Assembly (NCBI RefSeq): GCF_011745365.1
Contig: NW_024468909.1
Location: 3,410,001-3,474,000, forward strand
DNA from: Cryphonectria parasitica EP155
Lineage: Eukaryota; Ascomycota; Sordariomycetes; Diaporthales; Cryphonectriaceae
DNA: 64,000 nucleotides
Direction of reading: 5' to 3'
The notes below the pieces were generated by a model. That model did no database searches and was not told the DNA's origin. It saw only the letters and a list, made by a program, of their open reading frames with translations. Below, one piece after another: positions 21,621 through 33,300 of the stretch (position 1 is the stretch's first letter; the number at the start of each line of letters is the position of its first letter). The position numbers and the translations under genes were made by a program.

Positions 21621-24047
21621 ATGGACCACCATCAAGACATGGCCTTCCATCCCTCCTCACCTCCAAGTGAGGGCGGTGCTGACTCCTTCAAGTATGAGGA
21701 TACCCCTGACACCCGTCTGTCTTCCTTCTCCCCTACGGAAGACTCAGCCAAGGCCTCCCGCCTCCTCAATTCCATGAGTCTCAGCAATGGGACCTCTTGT
21801 GCCCAGTCTGTCAACTCTGATAACTTAATTGACCGCAACAATGGAGCATCTGCTCTTCACCGGATGGCCTCCATGGACTCCATTGCATCGGTCATTCGAG
21901 ACAAGGACCCTTTCATCACTTCGCCTTCTGAGAAGGCCCAGTCACAGACCAAATTGTCTGCCACAGCCACGGCCTTCCGTCCTTTGTCTACAACTCCAGT
22001 TGTCGCCATCGGTTCCAACAACGCTCTGGACACTCCCAAGCCCCTTGCCCGCAGCATTTCTTCTGGTGTCCCCGTCGTCTGCAGTCCCATTACCGGAGCG
22101 CGCGTCTACAACCACGTTCCTCTGAGCTCAATCATCAGCAAAGAGTTGAATATGTCTCGCTCGGTGTCCATCACTTCTGCGACAGGAATTCTGACGTCCG
22201 ATGCCATCAACGAATACCTCCAAGTAAGTTCGGATGGAAATTATCAAAGGTGACGAGATCTCTGATAGCGTCTACAGAAGCTCCAGACACTTGGCGGACC
22301 CTTCGAGCGGTACCCTGACATCTTTCCCTGTGGCAATGTCGCCTATCTTCGTCTCACGAATGTGCGAGACTCGCCGAGGATCTTGAACGACAAGACAATC
22401 AAGCCAAAGCATTGGAAGATCGAGGCCATCTCGGCTCAAGAGATCAACAAGGTCTGTTCCCCTCTGATCGTCAGCAATGTTTACATATTGACTCTCAGCA
22501 CTAGGGTACTGGTATCGGTCGTCTCGCGAACGAGAATGAGGGCTTGCATAATCTTCTCGTCTACCCAATTGTCGATTTGAGCGATGACCAAATGAGAGAC
22601 AAGATCAGTGAGCATTTCAAACACTGGAATGTCTTCGCTTTGGTCAAACAGCCTTCCAACCAGCCCGAAATTATTCGGTGGGTCATTGAGATGTCCGATT
22701 GCAATGCTACCTACGGATGCGCCTCTCAGCTCTATACACGCGGATGGATGGCCGTAAGTTCGCCTCTAAAATTCTGAATCGGTTGATCCTGGCTAATACA
22801 CCCAGGTTGAGGGCTTCTTCTTGCTTCTCCTGGCTCCTCTGTCGCTTGGCGGCCAAGCAGCACCACTCTTCAGCCTCAATGACTATGGTGGCTCTGGGCT
22901 ACGCAACACCACGGTGTCCGACCTGACAGCCCAGCTCGATAACATGTCCCTTCACCGTTCTCGACATGCAGTGCAGCTACAGGAGCCTTCCACTATAGCT
23001 TCCGTTAACCTTGGAAGTCCTGTCCAGTTGACTCAGTGGCCAGGTTCTTGGGGCCTAAGTTCACCAATGTCACACCTGGTCCAGCCAGCGTACCCAAATA
23101 TTATGTCTCGCGCTGTGACTCCTGCGTCCTCGAGTCTGGATCTCCGGGTCATGAGTCCCATGAGCCCTGCATTCCCCATGACACGATCGCCGTTCTCCTC
23201 ACCTCTGTCCAAATCGATTTCCACACGCGTGAGCTTCCCGAGCCCAAGGCTGGCCCAGGGTTTCCAACGCTCGGATCCTCGTCGACAGAATGCCATGCGT
23301 GTGAACCGCTCTCACTTCAGCCCGCCAGGTCCTCACCACAACCATGTCGACATCAAGAAGATCCAAGAGGGCATTGATGTGCGCACTACAATCATGCTTC
23401 GGAATATTCCAAACAAGGTTGACCAGGCCATGCTGAAGAACATTGTGGATGAGTCCAGCTGGGGCAAGTATGACTTCATGTATCTTAGAATCGACTTTGC
23501 AAACGATTGCAATGTTGGATACGCCTTCATCAACTTCGTTGATCCGCTGGATATCATCGACTTTGTCAATGCGCGTGGAAACCAGCGTTGGAACTGTTTC
23601 AAGAGCGACAAGATCGCTGAGATCTCCTATGCTACCATTCAGGGCAAGGACTGTCTCGTCCAGAAGTTTCGCAACAGTTCTGTCATGCTGGAGGCTGCCC
23701 ACTACCGGCCTAAGCTCTACTACACAACCAATGGTCCCACTCCCCAGATGGCTGGCCAAGAGGAGCCTTTCCCCGAGCCTGACAACCATTCCAAGATGAA
23801 GCGGAGCTGTGAGAATGCCGAGCACGTCGGTAAGTACGACCTCTTCCGAGCCTGGACACTCACCTGTTGTATCTCGCTGATATTTCATCCCTAAAAATAT
23901 CAAGGTCTCTTCACTCCAAACGCTGGTCAGAACTTCCGCGAGGAGCAGCGCCGCCGTCGGTCCCAGTACGATCGAGGCACTCGCCTTGCCGCCCTCGAGG
24001 AATGTGGCGAGGCCGGGCTCTTTGCTCACCCCGATCTTATTCGCTAA
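21621..24047 (+). CDS. mei2: Mei2-like RNA-binding protein
   Basis: RNA-binding protein of the Mei2 family; in fission yeast Mei2 switches cells into meiosis. The role in this mould is not shown by sequence. Exons 21621-22223, 22278-22451, 22505-22753, 22806-23829 and 23905-24047 sum to 730 residues, all joins in frame. The Mei2-specific C-terminal RRM starts near residue 535: RTTIMLRNIPNKVDQAMLKN, YDFMYLRIDFANDCNVGYAF, INFVDPLDIIDFVNARGNQR, KIAEISYATIQGKDCLVQKF. The N-terminal third is Ser/Thr-rich and disordered, with many SP/TP sites suited to phosphorylation. A central conserved block (HWKIEAISAQEINK, IIRWVIEMSDCNATYGC) is a probable degenerate RRM. The extreme C-terminus is basic (EEQRRRRSQYDRGTR). 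Confidence 0.9.
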
Positions 24048-24791
24048 GTGCCATGCTGTCAAGCTACTGCCTGCATTTGAACATCGTTTGATTTCAATCA
24101 TAAGGCAGCGTATCTCGAGTGAGCTCTACCAAAAGATGAACCTCTATGACCACCTGTTGACAGACGCGCAGCGTGAGCGCTGGTACCGAGACATCCGGTT
24201 AGCTTCTTTGCTATCTATGACAGCTTTCGCAGAAATGTTTCGAAGAGGAAACAACGATTTTTGCGTTGGCAGCAAGATTTTGAAACCATTCATGTACAAT
24301 GGCAGTCTTGGACCAGAGGACTCATCTTACCACGGTACGGATTGATAACTTTCCATCTCAACTATAACCTTTTCAACGGACCGCCACATGTCCGTAGAGT
24401 TCACAAACAACAGATCTAGGAGCTACTTGAGTGGACATCGGTCCGAGGTTCGAAGTTGGAGGGATGGTATCGCTGGCTTATTTTTCTCCCCTCCCCCCCC
24501 TTTTTCTAGACTGGGAGTCCTCTTGGGAGGCATCATAATACGAATTTTGTTTTTCGAGCTTATCTTCGTGGGAAAAGTGACCATACCGTAGAACTCTGAA
24601 GTACACACAGAGCAAAATCAATATTCGCGAACATTCCTACCACAGGTCGGCATGTGACAAGCCGAATCAACATTGCAAAAGAGGACATAGAGCACAGAGG
24701 GGACAGCGGGGCGAGACGTGGAAAGGCTCATCAATTGAGACATTAAAGATACACCATATTCATTATCTACCTGGCTGGATCTGAAACGTTG
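24048..24791. other. Convergent intergenic region Mei2-like / Slp1-like
   Basis: 744 bp of 3' flanks. There is a C8 run at 24493-24500 followed by T5. Nothing coding is recognised; the frame 23986-24345 is a shadow running out of the Mei2-like last exon. Confidence 0.45.
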
Positions 24792-27779
24792 TCATATCGG
24801 ATCCTCTGGTAACGCTGGGAGAGGCTTCCGCGAGTTGCCGCCTCGTTCTGATAATGGTGACCTTGTCAGAGGCGGTCTGCTCGATTGCGGATCTTCCTCA
24901 GCAACGCCTTCTTCATCTTCATCCACATTGCACTGTTCGTCTTCCGGCAGGTTTTGTCGCCCGTCCGTCAGCGTTGATGCGCTGCTGCTCGAGGACTCCT
25001 CCTCCGGCGACGGGATGTCGACTATTAATAGTTTCCTCTCCTGGTCTGGAGTGGGCAGCCTGCTGCGGCACCCATCCGGCTCGTGGGTCATAAAGGGATC
25101 GGCGGGCTCGTCGACCCGGATCGCTGGGCCCCTCGTCAATGGGAAGGGTGGTGTGGCTACGCTGTCATCATCGTTCTCCTCATCGCCACTGAACACCCCA
25201 GAAGTGGGCGTCATGGGCAGCATCTTCTCGGTATAGGATGACGAGACGGCACGCGTGGGCGACGACGACACCAGAGGCCCGCCCGTCACGGCAGGGCCTG
25301 ACACGGAGCGCTGGACGCTACCGGGATGCAAGGCCCTACCACCGCGCTTTATGGACCCGGCGCTCGCCCGACGCCCCTGCTGCGTGGGCGTGTTCCCGCG
25401 GCTCACTGGCCTAGGCGAGCCGGGCGGCCAGCGCGGCGAGCCCAGGTAGCTGTTGAAGAAGTGTGATGTAGACGCCGCGGTCATCTGCCACTGCTCGCCG
25501 GCGCCGCTGCCGCCCAGAACGCCGCGGCTGAAGAGAACCAGCAGGAGGCAGCACAGCAGCAGGACGGATTGGAAGATGGCCATGCGCTTCTGGAAGACGA
25601 CCTCGTCTGCCAGGAGGTTGAGGCGCGAGGAGAGCGCGATAATCTCGCGGTCGCTCTGCTCCCGCTGCGTCTCGAGGGCGAGGACGGTGGACTGCCAGAT
25701 CTGATCATACTGCTGGCGGACGGAGCGCAGCTCGGACAAAACAGTATTATTGAGGTTGGTGAGGAAGGTGTCGACGCGGGAGATCTGGCGACGCTCCATC
25801 TTCTGGAGGGCCTCCTGGAGGAATTTGGACTGGTCTTCGATGTATTGGAGGGAGAGGGTGGTGTTGGATTCGAGGAACTGAAGACGCTTTGAGATGGATT
25901 TGAAAAAGGACTCCTGAACGGTGGGGGAAGCATTGGCGGAGGAAGACGTGCCTGTTGCCGTCTTGTTCTGACTGCTGTGGGTAGGTTGTTTCGACGATGA
26001 CTTGGACGAGGAATCCCCGCCGACCTTGGAGCCTGGTGGTGGCTTGGGTGGTATTGATGGTGATTTGGCAGTTGGCTGAACGGATTGGGTCTTGTTCATA
26101 GTGGTATCGGTACTTGCTGCAGTGGTTCCTGGGGTTGAAGGGGTTGAAATGCTTGTCCCTAAGTCGACCGACGTGGAAGAATCACTTTTCGTTCCTTCTG
26201 CAACACTTGTCGAGGACACTGCTATGTTTGCTTGTGTTGCCGCCTCCTTGATGTCCCTGGTGCTCGGGATTGGCTCGACGGGAGGCCAGCTGTCGTTCAC
26301 CGCATGCGCTGGTGGAGATAGCGCGACGGTGTTTGTCATTGTAGGCGTGCCGATTCCACAGGTCTGGAAATACGGCTCATCGTACATGGGAGCGTACCAG
26401 GGAGAATACCCGTAATCGTCAGTAGATGCGTTCGGCGAAGGTTGAGCCGCCTGTTCATCCCCAGTACTTGTCGCCTCTGGGTCTACTGGTATGATATTCT
26501 CCTGTGGCACCTCATGCTCAGGCGCAGCCTCCGCAGCGCTAACTGTCTCGGCTGGCTCGTCATCGTCCGTGCCAGCTTCAGCTTCCTTCCACGAGTCCAG
26601 CATCCGAGTGCCGTGAACACGCAGCAATGATACAGGGCAGTAGTACTCGTTGCCATAGTGCGACAGAAATTCGATGCGGATGTACTTGGCCCAGATCTTG
26701 GGGTTGTCGATGAGAAATGCCTGTATGTCCCTGGAGTTCCTTGCCTGGAACGTGCCGACATCCTTCCACTTTTCTACCTTGACAGGATACTTGTCGCTCA
26801 CACTGATGCGGAAGCTGCGTATCATGCTGGAGAAGAACTCAAAGTTGGCCAGGACTACGGTGTCCACCAGGATATCCTCGCTGAGCTCAACGATGACAAA
26901 CTTGTTCTCCTGGGAACACGTGAACAGCATGTAGGAGTCCTTGTTCTCCACCAAGATGGCTTTGGCGTTCTTGGCACCGGGGCTCGTCTTGAGGACAGTG
27001 GCACCTCCGTCAAAAGACGAGTACGAGAACCTCTCCTTGCAGGTGATGCCGGCATCCTTGGGCCTGCGGTAGTGAGCCACGCCGTCGCCGTAGACCGCGG
27101 GCTCTTGGGTCTCCGCATTCGACACGTCGATAGAGGCGCTGGCGCTCTTGGCACCAGCAGTAGCAGCCATCTCGGAGATCTTGCCGGAGAGGACGTCAAA
27201 GTCCAGGGCGATCTCGCCATCGTCGCCCCAGCTGTCCAGCCCTTCGTTGGGCCCCATCTCGGCACCGTCACGGCCTTCGTGGGATTTTCTCCCCTTCAGA
27301 TCAGCTAGGTCCTGGCCGGACTTTTGTAGCATCATGGCTTTCCACTCTTCGAATGACATGAATGAGCTCGTGGCCAGGTCTTCAGGATCGTCGACCCCAT
27401 CTTTGGGCCCTTTGGTGTCGACTGGCACATCTTCTTTCTTCTCTTCTCTCCCACTCTGTGCCTGAGATGACCCAGCCTGCGCGGCAGTCTCGCCCGATGC
27501 GGCAAGCTGTGTCGTTGTCGCCGTCTCGGCCGATGTGACTGTGCTGGTGGTCGTGCTCGTCGTGGCATCCTGCAGGGTGGAGTTCGAAGAGGACCAGTTG
27601 GTCCGCAGGCACTGCTGCGGGAGGGTGTGCGTGATGTAGTTGATGGTCTTGGACTCGCACACTTCTGGAGAAGAGAGAGAAGAAGAAGAAGAAGAAGCAG
27701 CAGTGACCTCTTGTGCCTGGCTGGCGAAGCCCTGTACGCCGAGCACCAGGGCCAGGAGGCCTGAGGATACGGATCGCAT
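24792..27779 (-). CDS. SLP1: SUN-domain ER membrane protein, Slp1/SUCO family
   Basis: Single-exon gene for 995 residues. A signal peptide (MRSVSSGLLALVLGVQGFAS) is followed by a Ser/Thr-rich segment with N-glycosylation sequons (NWSSSNST). A SUN domain covers about 240-400 (CKERFSYSSFDGGATVLKTS, NKFVIVELSEDILVDTVVLA, YCPVSLLRVHGTRMLDSWKE). After a long disordered Thr/Ser/Pro region and a coiled coil (FFKSISKRLQFLESNTTLSL) comes one transmembrane segment near 733-755 (MAIFQSVLLLCCLLLVLF) and a disordered tail rich in Ser, Pro and acidic residues. Thus the SUN domain is lumenal and the tail cytosolic. In yeast Slp1 works with Emp65 at the ER to protect soluble proteins; that role here is inference. 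It is divergent from the FMP32-like gene. Confidence 0.9.
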   Translation of the reverse strand: MRSVSSGLLALVLGVQGFASQAQEVTAASSSSSSLSSPEVCESKTINYITHTLPQQCLRTNWSSSNSTLQDATTSTTTSTVTSAETATTTQLAASGETAAQAGSSQAQSGREEKKEDVPVDTKGPKDGVDDPEDLATSSFMSFEEWKAMMLQKSGQDLADLKGRKSHEGRDGAEMGPNEGLDSWGDDGEIALDFDVLSGKISEMAATAGAKSASASIDVSNAETQEPAVYGDGVAHYRRPKDAGITCKERFSYSSFDGGATVLKTSPGAKNAKAILVENKDSYMLFTCSQENKFVIVELSEDILVDTVVLANFEFFSSMIRSFRISVSDKYPVKVEKWKDVGTFQARNSRDIQAFLIDNPKIWAKYIRIEFLSHYGNEYYCPVSLLRVHGTRMLDSWKEAEAGTDDDEPAETVSAAEAAPEHEVPQENIIPVDPEATSTGDEQAAQPSPNASTDDYGYSPWYAPMYDEPYFQTCGIGTPTMTNTVALSPPAHAVNDSWPPVEPIPSTRDIKEAATQANIAVSSTSVAEGTKSDSSTSVDLGTSISTPSTPGTTAASTDTTMNKTQSVQPTAKSPSIPPKPPPGSKVGGDSSSKSSSKQPTHSSQNKTATGTSSSANASPTVQESFFKSISKRLQFLESNTTLSLQYIEDQSKFLQEALQKMERRQISRVDTFLTNLNNTVLSELRSVRQQYDQIWQSTVLALETQREQSDREIIALSSRLNLLADEVVFQKRMAIFQSVLLLCCLLLVLFSRGVLGGSGAGEQWQMTAASTSHFFNSYLGSPRWPPGSPRPVSRGNTPTQQGRRASAGSIKRGGRALHPGSVQRSVSGPAVTGGPLVSSSPTRAVSSSYTEKMLPMTPTSGVFSGDEENDDDSVATPPFPLTRGPAIRVDEPADPFMTHEPDGCRSRLPTPDQERKLLIVDIPSPEEESSSSSASTLTDGRQNLPEDEQCNVDEDEEGVAEEDPQSSRPPLTRSPLSERGGNSRKPLPALPEDPI

Positions 27780-28620
27780 GGTGTGGCTCGGGTCTCAGGA
27801 GCACAGTCGTCGTTGCCGCAGCCAATCCATAGTTGAGAGTAGTTCTGGGCTGCTGTGCCCGAGAATATGAAGACCAACTACGAGTTCTGCCACCCGATTT
27901 CCCTTTATCTCGGCGTCCAAAGGGCGGGCCCCTAAATCTTGCGAGCCCTCGTCGCCGCGGGGAAGAAGAGATCGTCGACTCTCGGGGAGGCCGGTGCAGG
28001 GGCGGCCTGTACCTTGTAATGTTGTTGCTGCAGTGTTTAGAATATAATCAGGAGCCTGAGAACAGAATCAAACAAGTCCGTGGGCTCCTCAGTATGTTGC
28101 CTGGGAAGATAGGCTGGCAGGTTGCAGGACCTTTGTGGTGGTGGTGAAGTGTGAGAAAGAGACGACGTGTACTATGTGCCAAGAAGTATTCTCCAAATCG
28201 TCATCCTGCAGATTCAGTATCAGGGTCTGCAGTGTAAGTTCCATGGCAGGGATGCCAAGTCACAGTACAGTGGTCAACTGCCGCCCGGAAAACAAAAATC
28301 CCCCACCTCTCACCATTTCCTTGGCCCCACCACCATCCCTTGCCCCTCTAGTCCTTGGGCCCACAGTGACCAGTTCTAGGCCTAGGGTCCCTGGAGCTAT
28401 AGGTGTACACAGCGCTGGGATGCTGTCTTGACTCGTCTGGGCCATGGCAGTGCCACGTGCGATGAGCCAAAAGTGTGAATTGAGCATTTATTTGTCGCAA
28501 AGTACACTTCTTTGGCTCTGCACCCTCAACAACTCGGCCCCCCTCCCCTTCCTTACCAGAGTAGACGTCCATGGCATAGCAACACGTCCGCTCCCACAGC
28601 CCTCCACTCACCCGCCCGCC
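27780..28620. other. Divergent promoter region Slp1-like / Fmp32-like
   Basis: 841 bp between two divergent starts. Open frames over parts of it lack motifs. The last 100 bp are C-rich, as a leader would be. No specific element identified. Confidence 0.4.
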
Positions 28621-30049
28621 ATGTCGACTCAGAGGCTGACCTTCCTCTACCCCACGCTGTTCCTCCGTTCGGCGCCCTCGACCGCAGGAGGAGCTCGCAG
28701 GAGCGCCAGCCGCTGTCACAGGGCCCGGCCGAGGAGGTGCCCCTCCTCTTCCTCCTCCCCTCTTCCCCTCCTCCGGCCGCCGGGGGGTCCTCACCAGCAT
28801 GCGGCCTTTGGCACCTCGAGCACCACCAACAAGGGCAGCTTTGGCCCGCGCGTGGGCAAGGGCATAGAACCCAAACCCCTGGGCGACGTGCAGTCCGCAC
28901 CAGCGCTGGAGTCGCAGATGGAGGACGGCAGCGTCATCCCGCTGCCTCCTCCAGACGCGAGGGACAGCACGGCCGAGCAGCGCAAGAACGCCGCCAAGGC
29001 CCTCGACCCGGCCGCCGACGCCCTCAAAGAGACCCTCAGCTCGCCAGGCGTGTCCTCGTCCGAGAGGAGGAACAAGAACAAGGAAGAGCAGGAGACCAAC
29101 AAGGGCGACCAGGCCACAGCAGCTGGGGCCGGCCAGGACGACGGCGGCGGCGCGCCCAAGAAGAAGCGCGCCACGGGGCCCATGGACGCCGTTCTGCACA
29201 TGCCCCCGCCCGACTCCGTGCCCGCGGAGGAGAAGCCGCCGCACCTGACGCCGGCGCCCTACGTGCACCACTTTGACAGCTACTCGCTGGTGAAACAGCT
29301 CGAGCAGAACGGGTACACACAGGTGCAGGCCATCACCGCCATGAAGGCCGTGCGCGCCCTGCTCGCCCAGAACCTGGACGTCGCACAGGGCGGCCTCATC
29401 TCCAAGAGCGACGTCGAGAACGAGACGTACCTGTTCCGCGCCGCGTGCGCCGAGCTGTCCACCGAGGTGAAGAACAACAGGCGCATCGCCGACGAGGCGC
29501 TCAGGCAGCAGAGGACCGTCCTGCAGCACGAGGTCGACAACACCACCCAGGTCATGAACCAGGAGCTGCTCACGCTCAACGATAATGTCAGGGGCATGTT
29601 CAATGATCGCAAGATGGCCGTGAGGGAGGAGCAGAAGAAGGCTGAGGGTGCTGTAGGTTCATTCCTGCATTCCCCCCCCCCCCCCCCTTCTTCTTTTCTT
29701 CTTCGGTGTCTTTCTCTCTGGACGTCGTTATATTGTACGATGAGCATTATATGTTAACAGGCGCCCACAGATCCAACAAATAGCCTACAAGATCAGCGTC
29801 ACGTTGAACAGCGACTCCAAATCCGAGATCGAGGCCGTCCGGTGGGTGGTGACACGCCGCGCAGTGGCCGGTATCATCTTCATGGTGATCTTCTCCCTCG
29901 GCGTCCTGCGGTACAGCAGCTACATCTCACATGAGAACCAGAAGGAGGCACAGAAGGAGAAGGAGGAGATCGAAGTTGTCAGGAAGAGCGGGGGCAAGAT
30001 AGATAGAGCCCTCGGCCCCGACGCCGCGGAGATTCTGGCAGCAAACTAG
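28621..30049 (+). CDS. FMP32: Fmp32 / MCUR1 / CCDC90-family mitochondrial coiled-coil protein (DUF1640)
   Basis: Inner-membrane coiled-coil protein of the family that includes yeast Fmp32 and human MCUR1/CCDC90B, linked to cytochrome oxidase assembly and proline or calcium handling. Two exons (28621-29652, 29771-30049) give 436 residues. The N-terminus is Arg/Ser/Pro-rich and acid-poor for about 60 residues, as a presequence should be. A disordered, charged linker follows. The DUF1640 block begins VHHFDSYSLVKQLEQNGYTQ and AITAMKAVRALLAQNLDVAQ, then a long coiled coil, and one transmembrane segment near residues 373-397 (AVAGIIFMVIFSLGVLRY). The intron holds a C16 run at 29672-29687 close to its donor. 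The linker is longer than in yeast. Confidence 0.87.
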
Positions 30050-30065
30050 ACCTTTATACATGTAT

Positions 30066-30096
<31 letters not shown>

Positions 30097-30360
30097 GTAT
30101 ACACACAGATACCCTGTCCATTAACATACTGTTAACTTTTCCACCCTTCTTCATCCTGATGATGGCCTGATGGTCCCATAGGAACAATACGTGTGCATCC
30201 TAGGCAGTGCTTTCACAACACAAGCCCTGGTGAGCATGCCTGGTCAATTTCTTGATCTGATCATATCTTCTCATTCCAACGTTATCTATATCTATAAGTC
30301 AATTATGATAGCATTTCCCGAAGGTAGCATACATCGGTTTTGGCTATAAGAGCTGCCTCC
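30050..30360. repeat. Convergent 3' region with (TA)n microsatellite
   Basis: 311 bp between convergent genes. A TA-dinucleotide repeat, interrupted by two TG steps, covers roughly 30065-30100 and continues into ACACACA. The rest looks like ordinary 3' flanking sequence. Confidence 0.7.
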
Positions 30361-33300
30361 TTAGATTCCAAAATTCATCTTGAGAGCAATCGTCGGCTGC
30401 CCGCTATCCGCGTCGGCATCCTTATTCACGTGTTCGCTCTGCCGTCCACTCTTAATCACCTCTTCCATGAACTCCTTTTGGCCCTCGCTGAGTCCCGCCA
30501 CGACGCCTCTGAAGCTCGCCTGGTCCGCCGACGCCAGCTCCAACAGCCGCGCGCTGGTCTCGCGATAGATGGTCATCCCTTCAGTGCCGCCAGAGCTGCC
30601 CTCACTCGCAGCGCGGGAGAGCAAGGTGGGCATGACGAGGGACATGGCAATGGCTTGATGGTCTTTCGACATGGCGGCAACGTATTGAGTAAGCGTGTGG
30701 GCGACAAGAGAGCGCGCCTGCTCGGGGTCCTCAGGCTCAGTGTTGGTTACGAAAGTGATGAGGCGTGGGAGGAGAAAGCGCGCGATTGTCTCGTCGGCCA
30801 CAGTGGGTTTAGACTGCAAGAGCAGCGAGCGGACGCAGTTGGTGGCGATTTTGGCGGTCTACACATTGATTAGCATCAATACTATGCGACGTATGGCTGC
30901 AATGAAAGGAACATACCATGCGATCTGAGAGGCACTCGACCAATTCCTCAAGGAACTTGGTCACTATGGGATCATTGGCTGTGAGGTGGTTCTGCCCGCC
31001 TGTGAAAAGGATCGTGATGGCCAGAAGACTGTTCTTGACGTTTTGGAGGTCGGTCGGCTTTTCTCGCTTCTGCCCATGCAGATAAATGGAGAGGAAGCGT
31101 CTGAGGCAGCCTTGTAGCTGTACATCCATCGGCCCACTGTTGCCTTCCCTCGGTCCAGCCATGGTTGCGATGAACCGCTTGAGAGTCGGCAGCGCCTGTG
31201 GCACGATGACTTCCTGGCAAGATGGTGTAGCAAGAATGGTAGCGAATATGTGGATAATGCATGCATGCAGGTCCGTCTTGATGACTGATGGAAAGACCTC
31301 TGCCGCATCGACCAGGCTGTTCAATGATGTCCGAACAAGGAGAATCGCCTCCTCCGTCAGAATATGCCGGACGGGCTGGTTTGCCTCTGTAAGATTTGGT
31401 AGCAGCCCGGCTAGAACCAGCACGATGATTCTCGTGAGCTCAAACAGCTGATCCACGTCCTCAGACAGCTCCCCGTTGTCAGGCTCCGTGGACTTCCTGG
31501 CAGCGGGATGTTCGACGCAGAGTGCCCTGGCAATGTCCACAATGACGCCTTGGACGTCAAGACCTTCTGTCAGGACAAGACGGTCTAGCAGGTCCATACT
31601 CTCGGCGAAGACCGCGTCTCTATAGATGGCATGACCAGAGACACTCGGGTGCAAGATCTTCTTGAGTGCCTGCAGGATCTCAAGTGTCTGCTCATTGCTG
31701 GCAAGAGAGTCCGCCTGACCTGGTTTCGCGGCAAGCGCCTCAAAGGCGATGCCGAAGAGGACAAAGAAGAAGGCCAAAGGCTCATCCCGATAGTTGATGG
31801 AGCCCTTAGAGTGGCCATTCGGAGTGCTCCCTGAATTCTCTTTTCCGTCCAGAGCATCAAAGACAAACTCGCTGTCTTGTCCGATCAAGCTAGCAATGGC
31901 ATCGACGAGTTTGAGCCATGAATCCTGGTAGAATTTGAGGAGCGTCTCGCGATTGAGCGCCGCGTAGATAGTGTCCAGACTGCCGGACAGTGATGGTGGC
32001 CCCAGCGTCATGGTAATGTCTGGCTCAAATCTCAATTGCGCGAAATCCCTAAGAGACTCGAGCCAGAGTGGCGTGAGCTTGCCAATGTATGGCTTCAGGA
32101 CGTCCAGCAGATAGGCTTGTTCAGTGCTCGCGACCTGCAATTCGGCCCAGGCCGAAAAGACTGCCATCTTGACCATGACCTGTGCATTGGAGCTCAGGCC
32201 CTTTAGATCGCCAATGCCTGCGTTGTCATTCTGTGTTGAGAAGTTCTCCAGAGCTGTCACGAGTGTCTTGAGAATCCTGCCCATACGGTCGACGTCTGTG
32301 ACAATACCTGTGGCGATGAACGCGGCGCACACATTGACAGCCTCTGAAGCCAGTTCAGGCGAGGAATCGGCAGCGAAGGCAGGTGTGAGAGCCGAGCTTA
32401 TCTGAGCCTGGTACTGCTCGAGCAGCATGGCCTCGTCGAAATCCGGATCAGGAGTCTTGCCGAACATCTTCAGAACGGCACCGATAATCTTTAGTCCCCA
32501 TATCCTCTGTTCCAAAACACCGGAAGTCGAAGCAGAGAAGGCCATGCGTACGACGTCTGCGATCCTGGTCTGAAGCGCGAGTCGAGCTGGCGATTCGCCA
32601 TTTGACATGACATCTTTGTTGATAAGAGTGAAAATCTCGTACAAGAGACTCATGGCGAATGCAATGACCTGCCACCGGAGAGGCTCAACATCAGAGCCCG
32701 ATCCGCCTTCCTTCTCGTCCTTGGCAACTCCTCCAGCGGCTGCGAAACCAGCGACCTCTTCATCCTGAAGATCCACCACAGCAGTAGTCTTCTTTGGTCC
32801 AGTGTCAACATCAGCGACTGCCTTGGGCCTCGTCATCTTAAGGACCGCTTGGAACCTCTGTAGCCAGTCGGCAGTGTCCGTCAGGCACGTCTGACGCATC
32901 CAGTTCTGTATGATGTTGCGGATTCCGTCGTGCTCCGGATTCCTGTCGAGTGCGAGCCACAAGTCTTCTTCGAAACCTGGATCAGCAGCTTCGATGACAT
33001 CGTAGGAATTCCTCTTCATGATGTTGTACAAGCCATCGATAGCCACATCCCGAAGTGTTGGATGGTCCGACCTGAGATACTTCTGCAGCAGCTTAACGTA
33101 ATCGGCGAAGTGCATGTGTCCTGGCGCGTATAGCGATAGATGTTCGAGACAGTCTAGGCTGGCCTTTTGTACGTGCATGTCATCTTCTGACTGGAAGTAT
33201 CCGACAAGAGTGAAAATCAACTCCCTAGACTTCGCAATGTCTTGTAGATCCGGCCCGAGGACGTTGATTAGTGAGTCTACACACCGCGCTACGCTGGCGG

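Noticed and set aside
23199..24101. 300-codon minus-strand frame opposite the Mei2-like RRM
   Set aside because: It mirrors the codon bias of the plus-strand gene; no family resemblance of its own.
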